A stretch of DNA of 64,000 nucleotides from an uncultured Clostridium sp. (GCA_900538475.1 UPYT01000006.1:61218-125217), one strand, 5' to 3'; positions 47,584 to 55,162 are shown, counted from the first letter of the stretch. The notes: generated by a model not told the origin, from the sequence alone. Program-made: numbers and translations.

Positions 47584-47593
47584 AAAAAGAAAT

Positions 47594-47768
47594 TAGGCAA
47601 GTAGAGGTTGCGCGAAGCATGAGTAAGGTGTCGGATGTTCCAGTGACAGAAGAAGATACCGGAAAGGGTGGGCGCCGAAGATTTTCAAAGCTGCTGGGCT
47701 TGGGAATCTGGGTGTATGGTGAAGAACTGTATGACTGTCATCCTGGCGGATGGAGAGCTACTTAAAGC
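47594..47768 (+). promoter_or_regulatory. Lysine riboswitch (L box)
   Basis: A lysine-sensing aptamer. The conserved bases AGAGG (47603-47607), GAGTAAGG, GGAAAGG, GCGCCGAAG, a CTGGG-type element and GTCATCCTG-GCGGATGGAGAGCTAC are all present in the right order. The closing P1 helix is formed by AAGTAG (47599-47604) with CTACTT (47758-47763), further extended by GGC and GCC. It controls dapA and dapB through the terminator at 47791. This is a known class; all key segments were seen by eye. Confidence 0.93.
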
Positions 47769-47790
47769 CAGATGTATGATTTTGGACTTT

Positions 47791-47825
47791 AAGGGCTGAC
47801 CAGAACTGTCGGCCCTCATTTTTTG
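47791..47825 (+). terminator. Riboswitch-controlled terminator
   Basis: AGGGCTGAC (47792-47800) pairs with GTCGGCCCT (47808-47816) and is followed by CATTTTTTG. When lysine is bound, transcription should stop here, before dapA. Confidence 0.85.
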
Positions 47826-47893
47826 CCTGATAGAAGTTTTGCCTGATAAAAGGTTTCCCATTTTGACAGACAGGAAAGAAGGAGGAAAATATT

Positions 47894-48781
47894 ATGGCTA
47901 TTTTTGAAGGAGCAGGCGTAGCGCTGATTACTCCCTTTAAGGAAAATGGAGAGGTAAATTTTGAAAAGCTGGAGGAGCTGGTTGAGGAGCAGATTGCAGG
48001 AGGCACAGATGCCATTATTGCATGTGGAACAACCGGAGAATCTTCTACGATGACCCATGAGGAGGATGACGAGGTTATCCGTTTCATCTGTAAAAAAGTA
48101 AATCACAGAATTCCGGTGATTGCAGGAACTGGTTCAAACTGTACCAGAGAAGCAGTTTCCAAGTCAATCGCTGCTGAAAAGGCAGGAGCTGACGGACTTT
48201 TAGTTGTAACTCCTTATTACAACAAAGCAACACAGAAGGGCCTGATCCAGCATTTTACCACAATTGCAAACGCTGTTTCTATTCCGGTTATTCTGTATCA
48301 CATTCCAGGACGTACCGGCGTAACCATGAAGCCGGAGACGATTGTAACGCTCTGCAGAGAGGTTCCCAATATTGTAGGAGTGAAAGAGGCCAGCGGAGAT
48401 TTCTCGGCAATTGCAGAAATTATGCACCTGTCTGGAGGAGAGATCGATGTCTATTCCGGCAATGATGATCAGATCGTTCCCCTTCTGGCTATGGGTGGAA
48501 AGGGTGTAATTTCTGTTCTGTCCAATGTAGCTCCCAGACAGACCCATGAGATCTGTGCTTCCTTCTTCCGTGGAGATGTGGAAACCAGCCGTCGGATGCA
48601 GCTGGAGGCTCTGCCTTTAATCAATGCTCTGTTCTGCGAGGTGAATCCGATTCCTGTAAAGGCAGCTATGAATCTGATGGGAAAGGAAGTAGGCCCTATG
48701 CGTCTGCCGCTGACCACTATGGAGGAACAGAATCAGGAGCGTCTTGCAAAAGCGATGCGTGAATATGGTATTTTAAAATAA
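47894..48781 (+). CDS. dapA: 4-hydroxy-tetrahydrodipicolinate synthase
   Basis: A 295-residue TIM-barrel aldolase that condenses pyruvate with aspartate semialdehyde, the first step of the diaminopimelate and lysine branch. Visible are GTTGESSTMTHEE, the Tyr segment VVTPYYNKATQKGL, the GRTG segment IPGRTG and the Schiff-base lysine in VGVKEASGDF. It is preceded by the lysine riboswitch, with GGAGG at the start. It is followed by dapB after 112 bp, which includes a hairpin (48795-48816) without a T tract. Confidence 0.95.
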   Translation: MAIFEGAGVALITPFKENGEVNFEKLEELVEEQIAGGTDAIIACGTTGESSTMTHEEDDEVIRFICKKVNHRIPVIAGTGSNCTREAVSKSIAAEKAGADGLLVVTPYYNKATQKGLIQHFTTIANAVSIPVILYHIPGRTGVTMKPETIVTLCREVPNIVGVKEASGDFSAIAEIMHLSGGEIDVYSGNDDQIVPLLAMGGKGVISVLSNVAPRQTHEICASFFRGDVETSRRMQLEALPLINALFCEVNPIPVKAAMNLMGKEVGPMRLPLTTMEEQNQERLAKAMREYGILK

Positions 48782-48794
48782 GAACATTCAGTCT

Positions 48795-48816
48795 GCCCCG
48801 GATTTTTGTCCGGGGC
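48795..48816 (+). other. Hairpin between dapA and dapB
   Basis: GCCCCGGA (48795-48802), a 6-base T-rich loop and TCCGGGGC (48809-48816) make a very stable 8-bp stem. No T tract follows, so it is more likely an mRNA-stabilising or partial-termination structure than a true terminator. Confidence 0.55.
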
Positions 48817-48893
48817 TTCGCTGAAATTTGAAGAAAAGAACAGAAGAATGGTCTGATTTTTAGAAGCAGGTATAAAAAACGGAGGAAAGAACA

Positions 48894-49658
48894 ATGATAA
48901 GAATGATTATGCATGGCTGCGGCGGAGCAATGGGACATACGATTACCGGACTGGCAAAAGATATGAAGGAAATTGAAATCGTGGCAGGTGTGGATTTAAA
49001 AGAAGAGGATTCCTTGGGATACCCAGTATTTTCTTCTCTGGAAGCATGCAATGTTGAGGCTGATGTGATTGTCGATTTTGCGTCTGCAAAGGCAGTAGAT
49101 CATTTGCTGGATTACTGCGGCGAAAAGAAAATGCCTCTGGTGCTTTGCACGACAGGACTTTCTGAGGAACAGCTGCGGAAAGTAAAGGAAACCAGCGAAA
49201 AGACGGCAATTCTTCGTTCGGCCAATATGTCTCTGGGAATTAATACACTGTTAAAGCTTCTTCAGGATGCGGCAAAGGTTCTGGCGGGAGCAGGTTTTGA
49301 TATGGAAATTGTGGAAAAGCATCACAATCAGAAGGTGGATGCACCCAGCGGAACAGCTCTGGCTCTGGCAGATTCCATCAATGAGGCAATGGATGGTCAG
49401 TACCACTATGTTTATGACAGAAGCCAGAAACGGGAGAAGAGAGATGAAAAAGAAATCGGAATTTCTGCAGTACGCGGGGGCTCTATTGTAGGAGAGCATG
49501 AGGTGATTTTTGCAGGAAAGGATGAGGTGATTACCTTTTCTCATACTGCATATTCCAAAGCAATTTTTGGAAAAGGCGCTTTGGAGGCAGCTGTATTTCT
49601 GGCAGGAAAAGAATCGGGACTTTACACTATGGCAGATGTGATTAACGCAGCTTCCTAA
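48894..49658 (+). CDS. dapB: 4-hydroxy-tetrahydrodipicolinate reductase
   Basis: A 254-residue NAD(P)H-dependent reductase that follows DapA in the pathway. The nucleotide loop HGCGGAMGHTI at the start, DFASAKA, the catalytic EKHHNQKVDAPSGTALALA and the C-terminal GKGALEAAVFLAGK are all present. It is preceded by GGAGG. It is part of the riboswitch-controlled transcript. Confidence 0.95.
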   Translation: MIRMIMHGCGGAMGHTITGLAKDMKEIEIVAGVDLKEEDSLGYPVFSSLEACNVEADVIVDFASAKAVDHLLDYCGEKKMPLVLCTTGLSEEQLRKVKETSEKTAILRSANMSLGINTLLKLLQDAAKVLAGAGFDMEIVEKHHNQKVDAPSGTALALADSINEAMDGQYHYVYDRSQKREKRDEKEIGISAVRGGSIVGEHEVIFAGKDEVITFSHTAYSKAIFGKGALEAAVFLAGKESGLYTMADVINAAS

Positions 49659-49744
49659 AGTAGATTCCCCGTCATGAACAGTTACGAATAAAAACAGAAA
49701 TTCTCCTTATACTAATCACAACAAGCAGAAAGGAGAATATGGTT

Positions 49745-50119
49745 ATGAAGAAAGTCAGAGTGTCTTGCTGTGCAATGCTTCTTGTCTTTGCTGTGCTGGG
49801 AATGACTGGATGTGTAAATCAGGATAAGGGAAGCGGGAATGAAACAGGTACGTCTACCGGAAGTCCCTCTTCCTATGAGGAAACCTCCTTTGAGGCAGGA
49901 TCCTCCGGCGCTGAAAGAGAAACAGGAGGCGCAGGAATGAGCGGGGGAAACGGCGGAACCTCTATGGTAGGTGGAAAGGATGGCTCAAATGCAGATGGAA
50001 GCCGGATGGAAGAGACGACCGGCGGGGGCGTGATTGACGGCCTGATTCACGATGTGGAAAAGGGCGTGGATGAGATAACGGGAGAGACATCTATGTCGGA
50101 GACCGGAACTGCTCAGTAA
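49745..50119 (+). CDS. Small low-complexity lipoprotein
   Basis: A 124-residue protein whose signal ends with the lipobox LGMTGC. After it comes a Gly-, Ser-, Thr- and Glu-rich disordered stretch, then a C-terminal acidic segment with VIDGLIHDVEKGVDEITGE. I recognise no function; it is likely anchored in the membrane outside the cell. AAAGGAGA precedes it. ATG 49739 (six bases earlier) is an alternative start. Confidence 0.65.
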   Translation: MKKVRVSCCAMLLVFAVLGMTGCVNQDKGSGNETGTSTGSPSSYEETSFEAGSSGAERETGGAGMSGGNGGTSMVGGKDGSNADGSRMEETTGGGVIDGLIHDVEKGVDEITGETSMSETGTAQ

Positions 50120-50157
50120 AAAAACGGAAGTTGTTTTCGACAGCAGCTTATAAGAGG

Positions 50158-50197
50158 GAACAGACAGAAAGCGGCTATGCTTCTGTCTGTTCTTTTG
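50158..50197 (+). terminator. Terminator after the lipoprotein gene
   Basis: GAACAGACAGAA (50158-50169) pairs with TTCTGTCTGTTC (50181-50192), followed by TTTTG. The rest of the 50120-50427 gap shows nothing else that I can support. Confidence 0.85.
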
Positions 50198-50427
50198 TTG
50201 CTGTGAAACATCAACTGCCAGGTAGCCACAAAAGTGCAGATTCCCTGTGTTGAAAGAAGATTTTTTGCAGAAGCGGCCTGAGACAGGCATAGAAGCTTGC
50301 AGGCGATTTTCTTTCTCAGAAACCATACAGTGAGAATAGACAGCAGGATTTGTTTGTGGTAAGATTAGGCATACGAAAGACAAGTGCTTTTCGGTAATCG
50401 AAAAAGGGCACAGGGGAGGAACATAAG

Positions 50428-51114
50428 GTGAAGATGACAAGATACAATGAAGACGGGGCTGAGGCAAGTCTGGAAGGAGCAGTTTCCCGAACAGAAAGGG
50501 CAGGGGTTTTTATTAAGACAGTCTCTGCTGAGGATACACAAAGACTGCTGGAAATTTATAAGCCTTATGTGGAAGAAACAGCTATTACCTTTGAATATCA
50601 GGTTCCGTCTCTGGAAGAATTTCAGGAAAGGGTTCGCAGAATTCAAAAGAGATATCCCTATCTTGCAGCCTGGAAAGATGGAAAAATTGTTGGCTATGCC
50701 TATGCCTCTCCTTTTAAGGAGAGAGCAGCTTATGACTGGGCTGTGGAGACGAGTATTTACGTTTGCCGGACAGAAAAGGGAAATGGAATTGGCAAAAAGC
50801 TGTACGGAGCCCTGGAGGAAGCGCTGGCTGCACAGCATATTCTGAATTTGAATGCCTGTATTGCTTATCCGGAGCAGGAGGACGAATACCTTACTCTGGA
50901 CAGTGTGAGGTTTCACGAAAAGCTTGGGTACCGGATGGTTGGAGAGTTTCTTCAGTGCGGATATAAATTTGAACGGTGGTATCACATGGTATGGATGGAA
51001 AAGCACATCGGACAGCATGTGAAAAATCAGCCGCCGATCATTCCTTTTGAATCCGTGAGAGAGGAACTGGAACGGAAAGAGATTTTGAAAGAAGAAAGGA
51101 GGTTCTCTTTATAA
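50428..51114 (+). CDS. GNAT family N-acetyltransferase (phosphinothricin acetyltransferase-like)
   Basis: A 228-residue protein similar to Pat/Bar: IYKPYVEETAITFEYQVPSLEEFQERVRRI, YAYASPFKERAAYDWAVETSIYV and the CoA site EKGNGIGKKLYGALEEALAAQHILNLNACIAYP. Members acetylate phosphinothricin, methionine sulfoximine or other small amines. A ~45-residue C-terminal extension rich in Glu, Arg and Lys follows. GTG 50428 is preferred, with GGGGAGGA seven bases away; ATG 50434 is the alternative. Confidence 0.85.
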   Translation: MKMTRYNEDGAEASLEGAVSRTERAGVFIKTVSAEDTQRLLEIYKPYVEETAITFEYQVPSLEEFQERVRRIQKRYPYLAAWKDGKIVGYAYASPFKERAAYDWAVETSIYVCRTEKGNGIGKKLYGALEEALAAQHILNLNACIAYPEQEDEYLTLDSVRFHEKLGYRMVGEFLQCGYKFERWYHMVWMEKHIGQHVKNQPPIIPFESVREELERKEILKEERRFSL

Positions 51115-51197
51115 GAAAAAAAGAGCGAAAAACATATCGGTGGCGGAAAAAGGATCGGGAATGGAGGAAACGGGCTCTTTATGCGGCTGCCAGAGGC

Positions 51198-51467
51198 ATG
51201 GGCAGGAGAGGAGCCTGTGGGAACCTTTGCCGGTGGCTGGCTGCAGCGCTGTGCATGGAGCTTCTTGTGTTTTCTGGACAGCAGTGGATTCGGGAAACAG
51301 GGGCAGAGCTGATCCGGAGAGAAACGGGATGTTTTCTGGAATGGGGCAATCATGATATCCCAGATGGCGATGGAGAACGGGAGATTTACGGTATTCGTTT
51401 TGTTCCGGAAACCCTGGAGGTTCAGTTTTACCGAAGAATTCAGGAGAATGCAGCACCAATGGAATAG
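51198..51467 (+). CDS. Hypothetical small membrane protein
   Basis: An 89-residue frame with one hydrophobic stretch (LCRWLAAALCMELLVFSG), then a charged tail. The frame stays open upstream to 51111 and there encodes an Arg- and Lys-rich lead. At 51111 an ATA overlaps the previous stop in an ATAA arrangement, and AAAGGAGG lies eight bases before it. A non-canonical start there is therefore possible, giving 118 residues. The function is unknown. It is placed on the same strand as, and immediately after, the acetyltransferase. Confidence 0.45.
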   Translation: MGRRGACGNLCRWLAAALCMELLVFSGQQWIRETGAELIRRETGCFLEWGNHDIPDGDGEREIYGIRFVPETLEVQFYRRIQENAAPME

Positions 51468-51689
51468 TCGGCGGGAAAAAGTCCTCTGTCATTAGGGAAT
51501 ATAATAAAAGAAGCTCTTGCATTTACAGATTTGATGAATTATAATTTCTTCTGAAAAGATGGTCTTTTATATATTTAACTTATAACTGTGCCAGAAATCC
51601 TATTATCACGGCGCAGAATCCAGGGTCTGTTTTTATATAGGACAGGATTTGGAATTGCGCTGCAAATTAATCATAAACGGGAGGTTCTT

Positions 51690-53120
51690 ATGAACGACAG
51701 ATATCAAAGCCCCCTGTCTGAGCGTTATGCCAGTCGGGAAATGCAGTACATTTTTTCTCCGGATAAAAAATTCAGAACCTGGAGAAGACTCTGGATTGCT
51801 CTCGCAGAGACCGAGCATGAGCTGGGACTGCCGGTAAGCCAGGAGCAGATTGACGAGCTGAAGGCTCATGCAGATGATATCAACTACGATGTGGCAAAGG
51901 AGCGTGAGCGTCTTGTTCGTCATGATGTAATGTCTCATGTATATGCTTACGGTCAGCAGTGCCCCAAGGCAAAGGGAATTATTCACCTGGGAGCTACCTC
52001 CTGCTATGTAGGAGATAACACAGATATTATTATTATGACAGAGGGACTTAAGCTGGTTCGCAAAAAACTGATCAATGTGATGGCAGAGCTGGCGAAATTT
52101 GCAGATAAATATAAAAATCAGCCGACGCTGGCATTTACCCACTTCCAGCCAGCACAGCCTACAACGGTTGGAAAACGGGCAACGCTGTGGCTGAATGAGC
52201 TTTGTCTGGATCTGGAGGATCTGGATCATGTGCTGGCGAATATGAAGCTTTTGGGCTCCAAGGGCACTACCGGTACTCAGGCCAGCTTCCTGGAACTGTT
52301 TGAGGGCGATCATGCAAAATGCCGCAAGGCTGATCAGATGATTGCAGAGAAGATGGGCTTTACCAGCTGTTATCCTGTTTCTGGCCAGACCTATTCCAGA
52401 AAAGTAGATACCAGAGTACTGAATGTACTGGCAGGCATTGCACAGAGTGCACATAAGTTCTCTAATGATATTCGCCTGCTTCAGCATCTGAAAGAAGTGG
52501 AAGAGCCCTTTGAGAAAAATCAGATTGGTTCTTCTGCTATGGCATACAAGCGGAATCCGATGCGCAGTGAGCGGATTGCATCTCTGTCCAATTATGTTAT
52601 GAGTGATGTGATGAATCCTATGCTGGTAGCTTCTACTCAGTGGTTTGAGCGTACTCTGGATGATTCCGCTAATAAACGCCTCAGCATTCCGGAGGGCTTT
52701 CTGGCTGTAGACGGCATTCTGGATCTGTATCTGAATGTGGTTGACGGACTGGTTGTATATCCAAAGGTAATTGAGAAGCACTTCATGGCAGAACTGCCCT
52801 TTATGGCAACGGAAAACATTATGATGGATGCTGTAAAGGCAGGAGGAGACCGTCAGGAGCTTCATGAGCGGATTCGTCAGCTTTCTATGGAAGCTGGAAA
52901 GAATGTAAAGGAAAGAGGACTGGACAATAACCTTCTGGAGCTGATTGCTGCAGATCCGGCCTTTGGACTGACCATAGAAGAGCTGCAGGCATGTATGGAG
53001 CCGTCCAGATATGTCGGACGCGCCCCGCAGCAGGTTGAGGAATTCCTGGAGGAAGTGATTCGTCCGATTCTGGAGGAGAATCAGGAAATTCTGGGAATGA
53101 CAGCAGAGATTAACGTGTAA
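51690..53120 (+). CDS. purB: Adenylosuccinate lyase
   Basis: A 476-residue fumarase-superfamily enzyme that acts twice in purine synthesis (SAICAR cleavage and adenylosuccinate to AMP). The signature GSSAMAYKRNPMRSERI is complete. HLGATSCYVGDNTD and the TLAFTHFQPAQPTTVGKRATLWL His region are visible. ATG 51690 follows GGGAGG. The 150-bp leader before it contains AAATCC and GGATTT in inverted order (51595-51651) around a ~45-base loop; this is not a recognisable purine riboswitch. Confidence 0.95.
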   Translation: MNDRYQSPLSERYASREMQYIFSPDKKFRTWRRLWIALAETEHELGLPVSQEQIDELKAHADDINYDVAKERERLVRHDVMSHVYAYGQQCPKAKGIIHLGATSCYVGDNTDIIIMTEGLKLVRKKLINVMAELAKFADKYKNQPTLAFTHFQPAQPTTVGKRATLWLNELCLDLEDLDHVLANMKLLGSKGTTGTQASFLELFEGDHAKCRKADQMIAEKMGFTSCYPVSGQTYSRKVDTRVLNVLAGIAQSAHKFSNDIRLLQHLKEVEEPFEKNQIGSSAMAYKRNPMRSERIASLSNYVMSDVMNPMLVASTQWFERTLDDSANKRLSIPEGFLAVDGILDLYLNVVDGLVVYPKVIEKHFMAELPFMATENIMMDAVKAGGDRQELHERIRQLSMEAGKNVKERGLDNNLLELIAADPAFGLTIEELQACMEPSRYVGRAPQQVEEFLEEVIRPILEENQEILGMTAEINV

Positions 53121-53480
53121 TTGGACTGTTCTTCCTGTTTGGCGGAAGAATGTGATGACAGAAAACAATTGAAACGATGACAGGTCTGTGTCTGATGCCT
53201 GTCAGCAGCAGAAGGCAGCGTTTTATCTTATTAGGATGAAGCGCTGTCTTTGCTTTAAAATGGAACAGCTACCGTGATGGGGGATGTCAACTGGCAGATG
53301 GTGGGCAGTGCAACTATACGGTCTGGCATTCTGCCTGTAGCGACATCTATCGCAGGTATCCTGGAGGCAGCGGCCCAGTAAGGAGGTGATCCGGATCTTC
53401 CTCGTCCGGCCGGGTGATGCGGGGTATACAATATTACAGCATAGTAAGTGGAATTATGTATAATTATGACAAAAGATGTG
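53120..53480 (+). other. Gene-poor region after purB with a gene-tail remnant
   Basis: Contains hairpins TGACAGG/CCTGTCA (near 53176) and AGGCAGCG/CGCTGTCT (about 53211-53250), possible purB terminators. A short frame 53277-53381 (34 codons) reads like the C-terminal end of a protein (WQMVGSATIRSGILPVATSIAGILEA) but has no start signal. It is directly followed by AAGGAGGTGATC (53380-53391), a 12-base complement to the 16S rRNA 3' end, with no good ATG after it. Most likely remnants of lost genes. Confidence 0.4.
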
Positions 53481-53487
53481 ATATAAT
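53479..53487 (+). promoter_or_regulatory. Extended -10 promoter of the small toxin gene
   Basis: TGATATAAT (53479-53487) is an extended -10 element. A -35 is weak. The transcript would begin near 53494, directly in the inhibitory 5' hairpin. Confidence 0.55.
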
Positions 53488-53495
53488 GTAGGGGT

Positions 53496-53525
53496 TACCG
53501 AACCTCCAACAGAAAGGAGGTGGTA
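53496..53525 (+). promoter_or_regulatory. 5' hairpin that hides the toxin ribosome site
   Basis: TACC (53496-53499) and ACCTCC (53502-53507) pair with GGAGGT (53516-53521) and GGTA (53522-53525). The Shine-Dalgarno GGAGG is buried in the stem. Such folds are known to block translation of type I toxins. Confidence 0.65.
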
Positions 53526-53529
53526 CTGC

Positions 53530-53619
53530 ATGGAAGAGATACTTCTCACATTTCTTGTCTCTGTCTTAGCAGGTGTAGTTAGCTGCTACATATGCAAATG
53601 GCTGGACAAAGATAAATAG
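53530..53619 (+). CDS. Small hydrophobic type I toxin-like peptide (Fst/holin-like)
   Basis: A 29-residue peptide: three residues with two Glu, a single membrane segment (LLTFLVSVLAGVVSCYI), and a charged end KWLDKDK. The size, one transmembrane helix and charged tail match Fst-type toxins of Gram-positive type I toxin-antitoxin systems. AAAGGAGG lies nine bases ahead but is sequestered. It sits opposite a convergent antisense transcript with shared terminator. The toxic effect is inferred. Confidence 0.65.
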   Translation: MEEILLTFLVSVLAGVVSCYICKWLDKDK

Positions 53620-53725
53620 GCAGCAACAGCCTAAATGGAGTAGTTCACCATAACGAACAAGAAAACCCCCAGAGCTGCAACTCCGGGGGTTTTCGTTTAC
53701 CGCATGGAAACTTCTCACATTTCTT
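53541..53725. repeat. Direct repeats linking toxin start and antisense RNA 5' end
   Basis: GCATGGAA plus ACTTCTCACATTTCTT occurs at 53528-53556 (with a 5-base insert) and at 53702-53725 (without it). The first copy covers the toxin start codon. The second is transcribed in antisense at the start of the antitoxin RNA, so the RNAs can pair there. Confidence 0.75.
53662..53693. terminator. Bidirectional terminator shared by toxin mRNA and antitoxin RNA
   Basis: AAAACCCCC (53662-53670) pairs with GGGGGTTTT (53685-53693), with an inner GAG/CTC. It has T-rich 3' sides on both strands, between the converging transcripts. Confidence 0.88.
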
Positions 53726-53729
53726 AGCT
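53662..53729 (-). ncRNA. Candidate antisense antitoxin RNA (RNA II-like)
   Basis: A strong promoter on the minus strand (-35 TTGACT at 53764-53759, 17 bp, -10 TATGAT at 53741-53736) would start a ~65-base RNA near 53729 that ends at the shared terminator. Its 5' part is complementary to the direct repeat that also spans the toxin start codon, and its 3' part to the toxin mRNA 3' end. This is the layout of the pAD1 par RNA II antitoxin. No coding potential seen. Confidence 0.65.
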
Positions 53730-53735
53730 ACCTAT

Positions 53736-53764
53736 ATCATATTCGATTTTGCCAGAAAAGTCAA
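53736..53764 (-). promoter_or_regulatory. Promoter of the antitoxin RNA
   Basis: On the minus strand, TTGACT then 17 bp then TATGAT. It is much stronger than the toxin promoter, as expected for an antitoxin. Confidence 0.75.
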
Positions 53765-53780
53765 TGAAAACAAAGATAAA

Positions 53781-53797
53781 TTGCGACGTCGCAACAG
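53781..53797. repeat. Palindromic site TTGCGACGTCGCAA, copy 1
   Basis: A perfect 14-bp palindrome at 53781-53794, extending to a 17-mer (TTGCG-N3-TCGCAACAG) that recurs at 55163-55179 on the other side of the integrase gene. Confidence 0.6.
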
Positions 53798-53954
53798 AAA
53801 ATGCTCCTAGTGAAATATCTGGGGTATTTTAACTCCGCCTGTTTTAAGATGGAATTTTCAGTGCCTTTTGGCCACTCTTTTGAGTGAAAGGGATTGGAAA
53901 AATGACGCTTTTTTACGAAAAATGAAAGCAGTATAGGAAAAATGAAACAACGAA

Positions 53955-54005
53955 AAAGCCTTGTTTTATGCGGGTTTTCATTATATCCCATATAAAACAA
54001 GGCTT
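53955..54005 (-). terminator. Terminator behind the tRNA 3' end
   Basis: AAGCCTTGTTTTAT (53956-53969) and ATAAAACAAGGCTT (53992-54005) form a 14-bp stem. On the minus strand it is followed by TTTTTCG. It lies just past the tRNA fragment and probably was the original terminator of that tRNA gene. Confidence 0.75.
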
Positions 54006-54011
54006 CTTATT

Positions 54012-54041
54012 TAGTCGGAGTAACAGGATTTGAACCTGCTG
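54012..54041 (-). other. tRNA 3'-end fragment, prophage attachment site
   Basis: On the minus strand the sequence reads as a T arm (GCAGG-TTCAAAT-CCTGT) followed by TACTCCG and discriminator A, i.e. the 3' half of a tRNA acceptor. A 5' partner CGGAGTA would fit a tRNA-Pro. The rest of the tRNA is absent: the integrase gene begins right beside it. It is the left attachment site of the prophage. The complete tRNA should be at the other end, beyond the window. Confidence 0.7.
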
Positions 54042-54069
54042 TAAAATCGCTAAAAATGGCTTAGATACG

Positions 54070-55140
54070 TTACTTTTCAATGTTCGTGTTGCATTTCGTG
54101 TTGCATAGGTTTTCAAAATGCGAATTTGCTATATTATTCATCTCTTGTGCTTGATCATCCATAGCATGGCGGTATACTTTTTTTAGAGTGGCATCGGACG
54201 ACCATCCACCGCGCTGCATGATATAGACATCAGGAATGCCCAGAGCATGCTGGATAGAAGCTGAATAATGGCGGAGGTCATGGAAACGAAAATGGGGCAG
54301 CCCTGCATTTTTTAGAATATGATAAAATCTGGAAGAAAGAGCATTAGGAGACATTTGCACAATTTGCCCAGTTCCTTTTCCAATTTTTTCAATAATAAAC
54401 TCAGGAAATTCTATATACCTGTCGGATGAAAAAGTTTTTGGCGGTTTTATCACCCATTGTTTATTTTCATCTTGTGCCAGAGCTGCATGAACATGGATTG
54501 TATTTCCATGAATATCTTCATAACAGAGTGCGCATATTTCACCTCTTCTCATAGGTCCGAATGCAGCCAACAAGACAGGAATTTCCATTTCATTTCCACT
54601 TAGATATTTCAGAAGAATTTTGATTTCTGCATCACTGGGAATGTATAGTTCTGGGCGAGTGGGCTTAGGCAAGTCTGTTTTCAAAGAAAGACTAGGGCGA
54701 TAAGTTCCCATAACGGCAGATAATAAGCCATGGATGTTTCTCACTGTTTTTGCAGAATGATTCAGGGCCTCAGCATTAATAGCGATTTGGATATCATCTA
54801 AGGTAATATCCGAAAGCCGCATAGGCATCAATGTTTTTAGGTCAGTTTTTCGAGAACGCTTATATTCACGAACTGTTCCGGGCGATAAGACAGAAGAGCG
54901 GTTTTCAATGTACATATCCCATGCTTCACCTAGTGTAATATTTTGGTTTTTCATATTTAACAGTTTGTTATTCTTTTCGGTTGTTGCATATTCAGCAGCC
55001 ATCATTTCTGCTTTTCTTTTTCCTTTTGGAGAGGGATCGTCGCACGTAAATGATTTATAGTGTCGCTTCCCGGCATCATCTGTGTAATCATATACCAGGC
55101 ACCTCCAGCTCCCCGATTTCAGTTTCTTTGCTTTTGCCAT
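54070..55140 (-). CDS. int: Phage tyrosine integrase
   Basis: A 356-residue tyrosine recombinase. It has an N-terminal Arm-binding part (about 1-60, KAKKLKSGSWRCLVYDYTDDAGKRHYKSF), a core-binding domain (about 65-165) and a catalytic domain with Arg in GPMRRGEICAL, HDLRH and the nucleophile Tyr near the end in KKVYRHAM. It integrates the prophage at the neighbouring tRNA site. The start at 55140 (RBS AAAGGATG) is preferred. The gene reads toward the attachment site, as usual. Confidence 0.92.
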   Translation of the reverse strand: MAKAKKLKSGSWRCLVYDYTDDAGKRHYKSFTCDDPSPKGKRKAEMMAAEYATTEKNNKLLNMKNQNITLGEAWDMYIENRSSVLSPGTVREYKRSRKTDLKTLMPMRLSDITLDDIQIAINAEALNHSAKTVRNIHGLLSAVMGTYRPSLSLKTDLPKPTRPELYIPSDAEIKILLKYLSGNEMEIPVLLAAFGPMRRGEICALCYEDIHGNTIHVHAALAQDENKQWVIKPPKTFSSDRYIEFPEFIIEKIGKGTGQIVQMSPNALSSRFYHILKNAGLPHFRFHDLRHYSASIQHALGIPDVYIMQRGGWSSDATLKKVYRHAMDDQAQEMNNIANSHFENLCNTKCNTNIEK

Positions 55141-55162
55141 AATATCATCCTTTCTGGTGGTG

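Noticed and set aside
51560..51689. Purine riboswitch in the purB leader
   Set aside because: An inverted repeat is present, but the conserved purine aptamer core (TATA and loop-loop motifs) is not.
51633..53168. 511-codon minus-strand frame opposite purB
   Set aside because: An antisense shadow of a well-supported adenylosuccinate lyase gene; the translated sequence has no protein-like motif.
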